Origin: Fusarium oxysporum f. sp. lycopersici 4287 | Lineage: Eukaryota > Ascomycota > Sordariomycetes > Hypocreales > Nectriaceae | DNA: 64,000 nucleotides | Direction of reading: 5' to 3' | Assembly: GCF_000149955.1 (NCBI RefSeq) | Contig: NC_030997.1 | Span: 1,054,001 to 1,118,000 of the forward strand | In this document: positions 54,941 through 63,799 of the stretch, piece by piece | Position numbering within the stretch: position 1 is the stretch's first letter | Layout of the letters: each line of letters starts with the position of its first letter | Position numbers and translations under genes: made by a program | The notes under the pieces: generated by a model | The model's database searches: none | What the model was told of the DNA's origin: nothing | Seen by the model: the letters and a program-made list of their open reading frames with translations, nothing else

Positions 54941-57098
54941 ATGCCTGTCTTTCAAGAAACCTCCAACGCGGCGCGAGACCAGAGAATCCTCCCTTCGCGC
55001 GCTCTACCGTTACCCCGACTCTCTCAGCAGCCAGACTTGTGCAATGTCTCCGAGGAGCATAAGGAAGTCGTCGTCATTGGTGTAAGTCACAGCTCTCATT
55101 GATAGAATTATCTATACTCACAAGCAAGTTATAGGCTGGACCGGCAGGTCTGTTTCTAACCTTGCTGCTCGCAAGATATGGCATCACAGAAGCCTCACTT
55201 CTCTGTCTGGACTCCAAGCCGGGTACGCTGAAAGCCGGTCAGGCAGATGGACTCCAACCCAGAACTCTTGAGGTATTCCAAAGTTTGGGAATAGCAAGTG
55301 AGATCATCAGTGAGGGATGTCATATGGAAGAGGTTGCATTTTGGAACCCCGTGCAATCGAACGCAAACACCAACGGCAATGGTTCTCATGATACAGGAAT
55401 TGAACGGACCAGTTTCGCACCCGATGTCAACGTCCCTGCTCGTTTCCCGTTTGAGGTTACCATTCACCAAGGCCGAATTGAGCGAATTCTGGAAGAGAAC
55501 CTTCATCTCTATGCAGGCAAGAGTGCCATCAGAAGATCGCATCGTTTCCTGGAGTACACAGTCGACGAAACCAACCCTGAATTCCCCATCATGGTTAAAT
55601 ACGAACAAGATCTTAAAGATGGATCAACTCAACAAGGCACCGTTCGAACAAAGTATCTCATCGGTGCAGACGGCGCACGCTCGAAAGTCCGAAAATGTAT
55701 GGGTCTCGAGCTCGAGGGTGAAACAACAGATCATATCTGGGGTGTATGCGATTTCGTCGCCGACACCGACTTTCCCGATATTCGCAAACGCTCAGCAGTT
55801 CACTCAGACGCTGGTTCTGTCATGGTCATTCCCAGAGAACAGATTGCAACGGGCGAGTATCTCACTCGTCTTTACGTTCAGGTTGCTGAAGAGGTCGACA
55901 CCAGTGGTGATACTGGGACAGACAAAAAATCTGCTGATAAGAAGCGACGTGGTGCGGTTACGTTGGAATACATCTTCGAGCAAGCGCGGCAGGTTTTTGC
56001 GCCGTATGAGATTAAGATCAAGGACGGGACGGAGCCAGATTGGTGGGCGGCTTATCAGATTGGACAGCGTATGGCTTCCAGATTTTCTGCTAAGACGTCT
56101 GATGGAGTGGAAAGGGTGTTCATTGTTGGAGATGGTAAGCTGATTCAGAATATTTTCACTGGTAGAATGCTAACTTTATGCAGCCTGCCATACTCACAGC
56201 CCTAAAGCCGGTCAGGGCATGAACGTCTCGATGATGGACTCTTACAACCTCGCCTGGAAGCTCGCCCACAGGATCCATGGCCTTACTCCCGCAAGTCCCT
56301 CTGGAATAGACTCTATCCTCGAAACATTTTCCCAAGAGCGCGTTGATGTAGCTCGCCAGCTCATTGAGTTCGACGCCCAGTTCTCGCACATGTTCTCCGG
56401 TCGCATTGGATCAGCAGATGCCGAGACCTCGGGTCTCACCCATGAAGAGTTTCTTCGAGTCTTCAGTGAGGGCAGCGGTTTCACTAGTGGTTGTGGACTT
56501 CAGTACAAGGAGAGTAGATTGATCAAGGAGTTGGATGCGAAGAGTAACTTGTTCCGGGGAGATCCACTTCTGGGCGCGTTGACACCAGGACGACGACTGC
56601 TTGATGTTGAGGTGAAGCGCTATGCTGATGCTACTGCTCGTCATCTGCAAGATGGTATGTTCTCATAAGATTGAAATCACTATGTTGGACGCTGAGGGAC
56701 TGACTTATTTCACAGAAATGCCACCGACTGGCCGTTACTACATCCTCGTCTTCACAAGCAACGACCTGCTCGACCAATCCGGCACTTCGCAGTCAGCTTT
56801 ACAGTCATCCGTCGATATTCTACAAAAGTTCCCGAAAGGCACCGTAACCCCAATTGTGATGCATCCACTCACTTCAAGATTCGAGTGGACTGATCTGCCA
56901 GCGGGAGTAAAGACATTTGCTGAGATGCGGACTTATGGAGTATCAAAGAAGGAGGACGTCTACCAAGTGTTGGGTGTATCAAAGGATGATGGTGTCGTTG
57001 CAGTGGTGAGACCTGATGGATATGTTGGTATGATGGCGCCTCTGTCTAAGACGAGAGATGTAGAAGATTATCTGCGAGGTTGCTTAGTTACTATTTGA
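54941..57098 (+). CDS. FAD-dependent phenol 2-monooxygenase-like hydroxylase
   Basis: Four exons (54941-55081, 55135-56134, 56184-56654, 56716-57098) give 664 residues, the usual size for yeast-type phenol hydroxylase. FAD motifs in order: GXGXXG in EVVVIGAGPAGLFLTLLLARYG (split by intron 1), the DG motif in KYLIGADGARSKVR, and the GD motif in [20 protein letters not shown] (split by intron 2). The C-terminal thioredoxin-like dimerisation domain (RYYILVFTSNDLLDQ...VVRPDGYVGMMAPL) completes the family architecture. Predicted reaction: NADPH- and O2-dependent ortho-hydroxylation of a phenolic ring in the cytosol, feeding the dioxygenase at 51082. The start at 54941 is chosen because an upstream in-frame ATG (54896) adds only hydrophobic residues atypical for the family. 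Confidence 0.92.
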
Positions 57099-57421
57099 GC
57101 TATATACTACTTCGTAAGAACGTTAAACGAAAATTACAAATTCCATCTGCGCAGCTAATCAATTGCGGAAAGGAGGGTCAGCATCAATGGCAGCTTCTGC
57201 TGACAATTGACTGAATACTGAAGGACGAAGGATCCGTCAGCTTACCCTCGGAGACATTTCAAGCTGTACAATGGAAAGAACTATCCGGCAGAGGATAAGT
57301 ATCCGGGTGCATAAAACTGAGTTTGTTAACAGCTCCTCAATTCGCCTTGTGCTCTCAGCCTCAGACCTTTACGATATTGATCCGTTGCCTCGCTTGCTGT
57401 CTCACTAGTCGTTGCACCACA

Positions 57422-58303
57422 ATGGCCTCTGCTCAAAACATCATCAAATGCGCCGTACTTTCTACGAGCCGCAAGATATCTTACAGTATCGCACAAAAAT
57501 CACAAAATGGCCCTTGGATTGTCCTCTCAAACAGCTTCGGCGCTGACACCACTCTGTATCAGCCCATCGCTCAGCGCCTCGCCTCATTAGGCTACCGAGT
57601 CCTGAGTTACGACCATCCGGGTCATGGTCAAAGTAGTCCTGTCAAAGATGTCGATAACGTCGAGATGGAAGAACTGATCAACGACATCGACGAACTCCTT
57701 CGAGTCTTGGACATCGACAGCATCCGCGCCTGGGTCGGCGTCTCACTTGGCGCAGCCAGCGGCGTCTACCTAGCCTGCCGTCACCCAAAATTGATCCAAA
57801 ACCTTGCATACTGCGCATGCCCTCCTGCATCTTTTGGCGCCCTTGATATAATGCCGCTTGATTACTTCGACAAGATGCGCGCTCAGGCTGAAGCAGATGG
57901 GACTACTGCGACTGTTATTCGGCAAATGCACTACGGCTGGGCGAGCAAAGAGTGGCTTGATGAACATCTAGACCAGGATGAACGACTTAAACTTGCTAGT
58001 TCAACTCTGAGTCTCGATGGCTTGCGTGCGATGATGACGTTGCAGAAGAATAAGCGCTTTGACATGCGGCCGCTCGTACCTCAGCTTTTGGAAAGCTGTG
58101 AGAAGATAATGTTTGTTAAAGGAGGCCATGATGCGCACCTCAACCCTTTAGTGGATATGATGAGAGATTTGGTTGTCAAGGCTGCGCAGGAGAAGGGTAT
58201 CGGGAGTGATTTCAAGCTTGTCACCGTGCCGGACTCGGGGCACGTAATGTACTTAGAGAACGAGAGCTATTTTGTTGATGCTATCAAGGAGTTCATTTCC
58301 TAG
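57422..58303 (+). CDS. alpha/beta hydrolase, 3-oxoadipate enol-lactonase-like
   Basis: 293 residues, one exon, starting MASAQNIIKC. Catalytic elements: oxyanion and strand motif WIVLSNSFGADTTLYQP, the RVLSYDHPGHGQSSPV turn, nucleophile elbow GVSLGAA, the acid in FVKGGHDAHLNP and the His in DSGHVMYLE. The pattern LSNSLG(A)-...-YDxxGHGxS resembles bacterial PcaD-type 3-oxoadipate enol-lactonases more than most fungal esterases. In context it would hydrolyse a lactone or a similar intermediate after ring cleavage. It lies head-to-tail, 323 bp after the phenol hydroxylase. No targeting signal. Confidence 0.85.
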   Translation: MASAQNIIKCAVLSTSRKISYSIAQKSQNGPWIVLSNSFGADTTLYQPIAQRLASLGYRVLSYDHPGHGQSSPVKDVDNVEMEELINDIDELLRVLDIDSIRAWVGVSLGAASGVYLACRHPKLIQNLAYCACPPASFGALDIMPLDYFDKMRAQAEADGTTATVIRQMHYGWASKEWLDEHLDQDERLKLASSTLSLDGLRAMMTLQKNKRFDMRPLVPQLLESCEKIMFVKGGHDAHLNPLVDMMRDLVVKAAQEKGIGSDFKLVTVPDSGHVMYLENESYFVDAIKEFIS

Positions 58304-58610
58304 TCAGCTCTGGGCTAGCTTTAATTTATATTCAGTACGACTTTATGGGGATGAATACTTTGAGTTCCTCACGGTTGGCAGTGACGGCATCGATGGCGCT
58401 AGTTTGCACCCTTCATGTCAAGCTGCACCCTAACTGTAAGAATGCGCCCTATGAATGAATTCCTCAACATTTGATGATGTGCATGACTTGGCACTGTTTG
58501 TTAGGGAATATTATATATAGCTGATCTTACTACTACTTTATGTCTGGTTGGTACTGATATTCTCTAATTAACCTCCAATCTTCTATCATTTCATTACCCT
58601 CACCGTCATC

Positions 58611-59828
58611 ATGGGAAGCATTCATCAACCTCACTCAGACACCTACCCAGATCCAAATGGCTTCTACGGCCAATTCGGTGGTAACTTCTACCCACCCGAA
58701 GCTCACCAAGCACTCGAAGAACTGGCCACCAAGTACCAAGAACTCCGCCACTCACCCTCGTTCAACCAAACGCTCAACAAAGTCCGCATCGGTCTGCAAG
58801 GCCGCCCAACGCCAATCCACCATCTCGAGAACATCTCCCGAGAAGTCGGCGGTGCTCAAATCTTCGTCAAGCGCGAAGACCTAAACCATACAGGCGCGCA
58901 CAAGATCAATCACTGCGTTGGTTTCGCACTTCTCGCCAAAGCAATGGGAAAGACTAAGCTCATCGCTGAGACGGGGGCAGGTCAACACGGTGTTGCACTC
59001 GCGACTGCAGCGGCGTATTTTGGTCTTGAGTGTGAGGTTCATATGGGCGGTGTTGATACCGAGAAGCAAAAGTCTAATGTTGGTCGAATGCAAATCCTTG
59101 GAGCAAGAGTTGTTGCTGCTACAGCGGGACAGTCTGCGTTGAAAGAAGCAAGTGACTCGGCTTTCAATGCGTATGTTGAACAGCGAGAGCATGCGCTGTA
59201 TGCAATTGGTTCGGCGATTGGGCCCCATCCATTCCCATTGATTGTGAGAGACTTTCAGTCCGTGATCGGCAAAGAAGCTCGAGAGCAATTCCTCGCCATG
59301 AGTGATGGTACTCTGCCTGAGCATGTTGTCGCATGTGTCGCTGGTGGATCCAATGCGATGGGAATGTACTCTGCTTTCATTGATGATACAGAAGTGAAGT
59401 TGCATGCGGTGGAACCATTGGGACGATCCGAGAAACTTGGCGAGCATGCAGCGACATTATCATACGGTAGACCAGGTACATTGCATGGCGCAAAGACGCT
59501 GGTTCTCCAACAAGATGAAGGCAAGCCTGCTCCCGTTTCATCCGTAGCCTCCGGGCTAGTCTATCCTGGTATTGGACCTGAGGTGGCAATGCTTCACGAC
59601 GCTGGGCGTATATCAGTCACAACAGTTGGTAACGACGAGGTCATCAGCACATTCTTCCGCATAGCAAAGAGCGAGGGTATCATCATTGCCCTAGAGAGTG
59701 CACATGCAATCGCATTTGCTATTCGTTTGGCAGCGCAACGACCTTCACCAGAGCGGATTCTGGTCAATCTATCGGGGCGAGGAGATAAAGATGTAGATTA
59801 TGTTCTCGAGCATCATGGAACTGGTTGA
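58611..59828 (+). CDS. stand-alone tryptophan synthase beta subunit-like PLP enzyme
   Basis: 405 residues, one exon. Fold-type II PLP motifs match TrpB in order: FYGQFGGNFYPPEAHQALEEL, GRPTPIHHLENIS, KREDLNHTGAHKIN with the Schiff-base Lys98, AETGAGQHGVA with the catalytic Glu120 (22 residues later, as Lys87/Glu109 in bacterial TrpB), GSAIGPHPFPLIVRDFQSVIGKEAREQ, the phosphate loop AGGSNAMG and NLSGRGDKDVDY. Ascomycetes normally make tryptophan with a fused alpha-beta synthase, so a beta-only protein is an extra enzyme. The central segment (MGGVDTEKQKSNVGRMQILGARVVAATAGQS) is divergent, and no alpha subunit is nearby. It could join indole, or another nucleophile, to serine. Its place in an aromatic cluster argues against housekeeping; bacterial transfer is possible but unproven. 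Confidence 0.93.
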   Translation: MGSIHQPHSDTYPDPNGFYGQFGGNFYPPEAHQALEELATKYQELRHSPSFNQTLNKVRIGLQGRPTPIHHLENISREVGGAQIFVKREDLNHTGAHKINHCVGFALLAKAMGKTKLIAETGAGQHGVALATAAAYFGLECEVHMGGVDTEKQKSNVGRMQILGARVVAATAGQSALKEASDSAFNAYVEQREHALYAIGSAIGPHPFPLIVRDFQSVIGKEAREQFLAMSDGTLPEHVVACVAGGSNAMGMYSAFIDDTEVKLHAVEPLGRSEKLGEHAATLSYGRPGTLHGAKTLVLQQDEGKPAPVSSVASGLVYPGIGPEVAMLHDAGRISVTTVGNDEVISTFFRIAKSEGIIIALESAHAIAFAIRLAAQRPSPERILVNLSGRGDKDVDYVLEHHGTG

Positions 59829-59902
59829 AATAATCGATGAATTGGGCGTTGGTAGGGTAGTAGATATTGTTTCTGAGCCGACGAAGCATCAGCACTAGCT
59901 TG

Positions 59903-60002
59903 GGTGAGATGGCCGAGTTGGTTATGGCGCCAGGTTAAGGTTAACCTTAACACCAATTTCCTGGTGGAGCAATCCTCCTGGGTTCGAGTCCCAGTCTCAT
60001 CA
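59903..60002 (+). tRNA. tRNA-Leu(AAG) with intron
   Basis: Acceptor GGTGAGA pairs with TCTCATC (one G-T pair), discriminator A at 60002. Anticodon stem CCAGG/CCTGG encloses T-T-AAG-G, then an 18-nt intron at 59941-59958. The long variable arm (GGAGCAATCCTCC) is that of Leu tRNAs and the T arm reads GGGTTCGAGTCCC. Confidence 0.93.
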
Positions 60003-60512
60003 AACATTTCATTTTTGGCCTCTCAATAGCTACAATCAGCTGTACACTCTTGCGCCTGTCTTTTTGCGTAGCTTGGGCTCTATAAATTTGGGCGTTGTGG
60101 TTCTATCTTTTCATTTGGGGAGCTGATCCTGCCGAAGTCATCCCGGTGCAAGATTCCGGTTCTTGTGAGTTGGGCAGATTTTGAGGTACCTCTACGAACG
60201 GGTTTCGCTGGACGTCGCTACCACCAAGTCTCCTAGAATTCAATCAGGGCCGCCGCTTTGTTTGCACTCTAGTAAGGGTCTAGTATTCCAAGCACCAGTC
60301 TTTCAAGTCGTTCGAGAAGTCGATAACAAGGCAGACAATTAGGCCAACCTACCCTCTCCCCGATACTACTCAAAACGGGAATAGTCTTTCCACTATGATC
60401 CACGATAAGACGAATACACGTGATTTAATTCTTGTGGAGTCATTACTCCATGCTAGCGAATTTTGAACGGTGCTGTAAAAACTAGAGAAAATTCGACGGA
60501 TTGACCGCCAAA
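60003..60512. other. intergenic, nothing recognised
   Basis: Spacer upstream of the methyltransferase gene. No protein signal on either strand. Confidence 0.4.
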
Positions 60513-61258
60513 ATGACAATTGCAGAGGACCAACAGCTCGGACTTTCCGAGTACTGGGATAGTCGCTATGCGACGTCAAATAATAATGAGCCAACTCATG
60601 AATGGTTCCGGTCATTTTCGCAGGTCCTTCCATTTCTACAGAAGAACCTCTTGGAGCAACCAGGACGGACAGCACAGGATAACCCAAGGATTCTTCACCT
60701 TGGCTCGGGCGATAGTGTCAGTCCACTGATAATCGAAATTCTGTCACAGTAAACTAACTTCAGCTCAGGTTGTACCTGCTGAGCTTGCCGAGCGTGGTTA
60801 CCAGAAGCAATTATGTGTCGACTTCTCTCCTGTAGTGGTTGATATGATGACAGAGAGACATAAGGAAATTACAGGAATCGAATGGAGTAGAGTTGATGTC
60901 CGAGATATGCCATCAATTGCTACTGGCTCTATAGATGTCGCTTTCGATAAGGGAACGTTGGACGCCATGATTTACGGCAGCCCCTGGAGCCCTCCTGATG
61001 AAGTGAAGGAAAATACAAGCAAATACTTGAAAGAGGTACGTGGTTGACTATTTGCCCCAGGAAATGATGGCTTCTAACGACCTGTAGGTACATCGTGCGC
61101 TAAAGGCGGATGGAGTGTTTCTATACATTACTTTCAGACAACCCCATTTTATGAAGTTGTTACTAAACCCAGATAACATCTTTGACATGGAAATGGAGGT
61201 ACTGGGAGACGGTGGAGGCTTTGACTATTATGGTTATGTTATAAGGAAATCTCAATAA
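60513..61258 (+). CDS. class I SAM methyltransferase, EEF1AKMT4-like
   Basis: Three exons (60513-60716, 60769-61035, 61088-61258; two 52-nt introns) give 213 residues. Motif I RILHLGSGDS (for SAM binding), post-I LCVDFSPVVVDMM, and motif with IDVAFDKGTLDAMIYG before VHRALKADGVFLYITFRQPHFM form the Rossmann methyltransferase core. The N-terminal YWDSRYATSNNNEPTHEWFRSF and the DKGTLDAM motif are typical of the METTL13/EEF1A-lysine methyltransferase 4 family. Predicted role: cytosolic protein lysine methylation, probably on translation elongation factor 1A. Family membership is visible; the target is inferred from the family. Confidence 0.87.
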
Positions 61259-61605
61259 ACTTCTGAACTTTCATAACGTACTGCTTTCATATGAATCTCT
61301 TGGGAGGTAAAGTTTGTTTTCGATGGGCAGCTGGGGAATAATGTGACGAAAGACTCCGTAATCACAGTCCAATATCAAAAGCAGTACATTAGGAAAATCC
61401 ACCACCGACAACTGAAAAGAAAGACCCGCGCTCTTTTCTCCCTATGAAAAAGATCGTCTTTCATTCAGAGATGCATAGTCAGCAGCAATCAGAATTATGA
61501 AAGACCACCACATGTATACACTCCTCTCAGCATTCACTCACGCGTTGCTGGTTGGCAGTAACCAGTTATGATATGCGATACGCTTCACTTCACACCCTGC
61601 ACCAC
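61259..61605. other. intergenic between convergent genes
   Basis: 347 bp between the stops of the methyltransferase and the minus-strand pseudogene. No coding signal. Confidence 0.45.
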
Positions 61606-62673
61606 TCATTCTTCATCACTTTCTTCTTCAGTCTCCCATTCCTCATATTCCTGCTTTTCCTTATCAACCATATATCTCTCACAGATACCATAGTATGTAA
61701 AAAATGACGGTGCATTCCCAGGGACATCCTCCTCACAGTTTGAAAATACCGTCTCGCGGCTGATCTTGAGAGTCAAGTAATTGTCGTCAAAGAACTGGAT
61801 ATATACCGGCTCTTCGCTTGTTCCCAAGTTATGAGTTTTGGTGCTGCGATACTCTGGTGGTGTGAATCTGTCTATTGAACAGACATCTTCTGCAAGTAAA
61901 TACATGTACCCGGAGTTCCTTTCAGCTCTTAGTGGTAGACGCTGTTCCAGGCTATAATTGTCCCACTCGTAGAAGGGGGCATCAGACTCGATGTATCTCG
62001 TAGGAGCGAGCTCGTAAGGGCAGTGCTTGATATGGTCGATTGACCAGAGCTTGAACATTCTCATGAGGCCAAGTTTGAGAGGCGGGGGCGTCTCGTCGAT
62101 AGATTGAACTCGGGCGAGAGCGTCTTTGATTTCACTGACGCAATGCATCTCGAGTTCGATATCTTCTTTGGTAGTCACCTCTTCGTATGACTTCCAAGGT
62201 CTCAGTTATTTTCTGCGCTGTTTACAAGTAACCCCGGCTTTTCCCGCATCCTCATAAACTTCAATCTCCTGAGCCTCTTTTCTCATTTGCTCTCTTATTT
62301 ACTGTCTCATCTTTCCCTTCTCATCTTCCCACTTCTTATATGTTCGCAATTCTCTCTTGCGGTCACGCCGTTCTTGCTTCATCTCGGCGCACATAAGGTC
62401 AGCGGGGTTGTTTTGGTCGATTTCCTTGTCTGAAACTCGGTCGTCCCCGTCCAAATCTCTGTGTTATTTGCATATAGCATCGCTGCCATAATCGCTGCCA
62501 TTTCTAGAGGCGCAGGAGAAAGTAGAATAATCAGAAAGGTCCTCGTCATAGTCTTCAGGGCGGGTTTGTGAATCTTCGTCCCACGAAGTCGCTTCTTCGC
62601 GGGCAAAGCGGTCTCGTACAAGGTCAGTGACGCGGTGATACCAGTCCGGTCTAACTATTGCACCCAAAAACAT
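61606..62673 (-). pseudogene. 356-codon hypothetical gene with three in-frame TAA stops
   Basis: The same minus-strand frame runs from ATG 62673 (MFLGAIVRPDWYHRVTDLV) to the stop at 61606 without an indel, but is interrupted by TAA at 62464-62466, 62299-62301 and 62206-62208. Sequence between and after the stops keeps protein character: KEIDQNNPADLMCAEMKQERR, KKWEDEKGKMRQ, LRPWKSYEEVTTKEDIELEM, then LWSIDHIKHCPYELAPTRYIE and a very acidic tail. Each TAA is one transition from CAA (Gln), which fits RIP-type or other C-to-T change. Introns do not remove all three stops convincingly. The downstream 190 codons might still be translated from ATG 62178. No domain recognised. Confidence 0.6.
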
Positions 62674-62920
62674 GATGTGATGGATTTCGGAAGGAGTTAG
62701 GTGATGAAAAGATGGAGAGTATAGGAGATTGTGGTAACATTAAATCAAACACATGAACTGACAAGCGATGTGACTGTACTTCATGTGCCCAAACCTAGAT
62801 AGCCATACGCTAAAAACGGATGAACGATAGATAGTCCTTGAGACACGGCATCGTAGAATCAGTCAATCTTCACGGTCGTGGTATGTCCAATCAGACACAT
62901 AACGTTCCACAATAAGTCCT

Positions 62921-63022
62921 GGGCGAATGGTTTAGTGGTATAATACTCCCTTAGCAAGTTCTGTCCAAGTTACAGATCATCGCATCTGGGAGTGGTCCAG
63001 GGTTCGATTCCCTGTTCGTCCA
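62921..63022 (+). tRNA. tRNA-Ala(AGC) with 30-nt intron
   Basis: Acceptor GGGCGAA pairs with TTCGTCC, discriminator A, and the third pair is G-T, i.e. the G3:U70 identity element of tRNA-Ala. Anticodon stem CTCCC/GGGAG encloses T-T-AGC-A, then an intron at 62957-62986. T arm CAGGGTTCGATTCCCTG. The D arm (TGGTTTAGTGGTATAATAC) resembles that of Pro/Gly tRNAs, but the anticodon at the canonical intron position is AGC. Confidence 0.85.
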
Positions 63023-63376
63023 ATCACGGTGGTTAGATTCCACTAGCATTCTCATTTTTGCTTTTTTAATAAGTCGCTGACGTTTTTGTGTGTCAGTACA
63101 CGACTTGGCCATGCAGTATTACCTCTGGCTCTGAGTTGAGTGTGTAACCGTGCGCGTTATCTCAGCAGACGTCGGCTTTTTCTTTTCGTCTATTATTTGT
63201 GAGACAAGGCAGGGTTAAGTCATGGAAATGAGGACACAGTAGTGAAGAAACCACAAGTGCACTACATATAACCCTGGTAAAGTTTCGTGTATATTTATCA
63301 TGTAGAAGACAAAGCCCAATCTTGTAACGCAGTTACACGACGAAATAATCTACAGTAACCGGTACCAAGACGCCTG
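63023..63376. other. intergenic, nothing recognised
   Basis: 3' flank of tRNA-Ala (poly-T terminator TTTTTGCTTTTTT near 63055) and 3' flank of the repeat-peptide gene. No coding signal. Confidence 0.45.
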
Positions 63377-63799
63377 CTACTTTGATCTGGCATCACCTGT
63401 CGCCCGCTTCTTATCACCGCCATCAAACCAACCAACATCAGTTTGAAGAAAGAAGCTCTCAGCCTCAGCATCAGAAGGCTCACGTTTCTCAGTCTGATCA
63501 CGCTTCACAATCGGAGTTCTCTTGTCAATTGTAGTGCGCTTCTTATCTCCGCCATCAAACCACCCAACGTCTGTTTGAAGGAAGAAGCTTTCAGCGTCAG
63601 CGTCAGCTGGAGCACGCTTTTTGGTCGAGGGCTTCTTAGATATGGCACGTTTCTTATCGCCGCCGTCGAACCAACCGACATCAGTCTGGAGGAAGAAACT
63701 CTCGGCTTCGGCTTTCTTGGAAAGTTGGCTATTGGCAGGCGTAGGTGCTGCCAAAGCAAGTAGGGGAGCGCTGAGCGCCAGAATATGAGAGACCTTCAT
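63377..63799 (-). CDS. Kex2-processed repeat precursor of three identical secreted peptides
   Basis: 140 residues from ATG 63799. Signal peptide MKVSHILALSAPLLALAAPT (cleavage around A18-A22). Three identical cores SFFLQTDVGWFDGGD occupy residues 34-48, 71-85 and 115-129. Each is preceded by an acidic X-Ala run (AEAE, DADAE, DAEAE) and followed by the dibasic KKR; spacer pieces are themselves bounded by KK, KKR, KR, KR, KR. This is the layout of yeast alpha-factor: Kex2 cuts after Lys-Arg, carboxypeptidase trims the basic residues, and a Ste13-type dipeptidyl aminopeptidase removes the X-Ala pairs. The cores differ at many third codon positions but at no amino acid, so the peptide is under strong selection. 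It is not the Trp/Cys-containing Fusarium alpha pheromone. Candidates: a signalling peptide, or the core of a cyclised ribosomal peptide (dikaritin-like), since it holds Phe and Trp residues. No UstYa/DUF3328 gene is visible in the window, which ends 200 bp upstream of the start. Confidence 0.9.
   Translation of the reverse strand: MKVSHILALSAPLLALAAPTPANSQLSKKAEAESFFLQTDVGWFDGGDKKRAISKKPSTKKRAPADADAESFFLQTDVGWFDGGDKKRTTIDKRTPIVKRDQTEKREPSDAEAESFFLQTDVGWFDGGDKKRATGDARSK

Noticed and set aside
58881..59447. 188-residue minus-strand ORF opposite the TrpB-like gene
   Set aside because: Antisense of the catalytic core of a clearly recognised gene; no independent motif.
63443..63763. Plus-strand ORF opposite the repeat-peptide gene
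   Set aside because: Shows the same threefold repeat only because it is the complement; amino acids differ between copies there, whereas they are identical on the minus strand.
63377..63799. Idea that the repeat gene encodes the standard Fusarium alpha pheromone
   Set aside because: The core has no Cys and does not look like the Trp/Cys-containing decapeptide of Fusarium; only the processing layout is shared.
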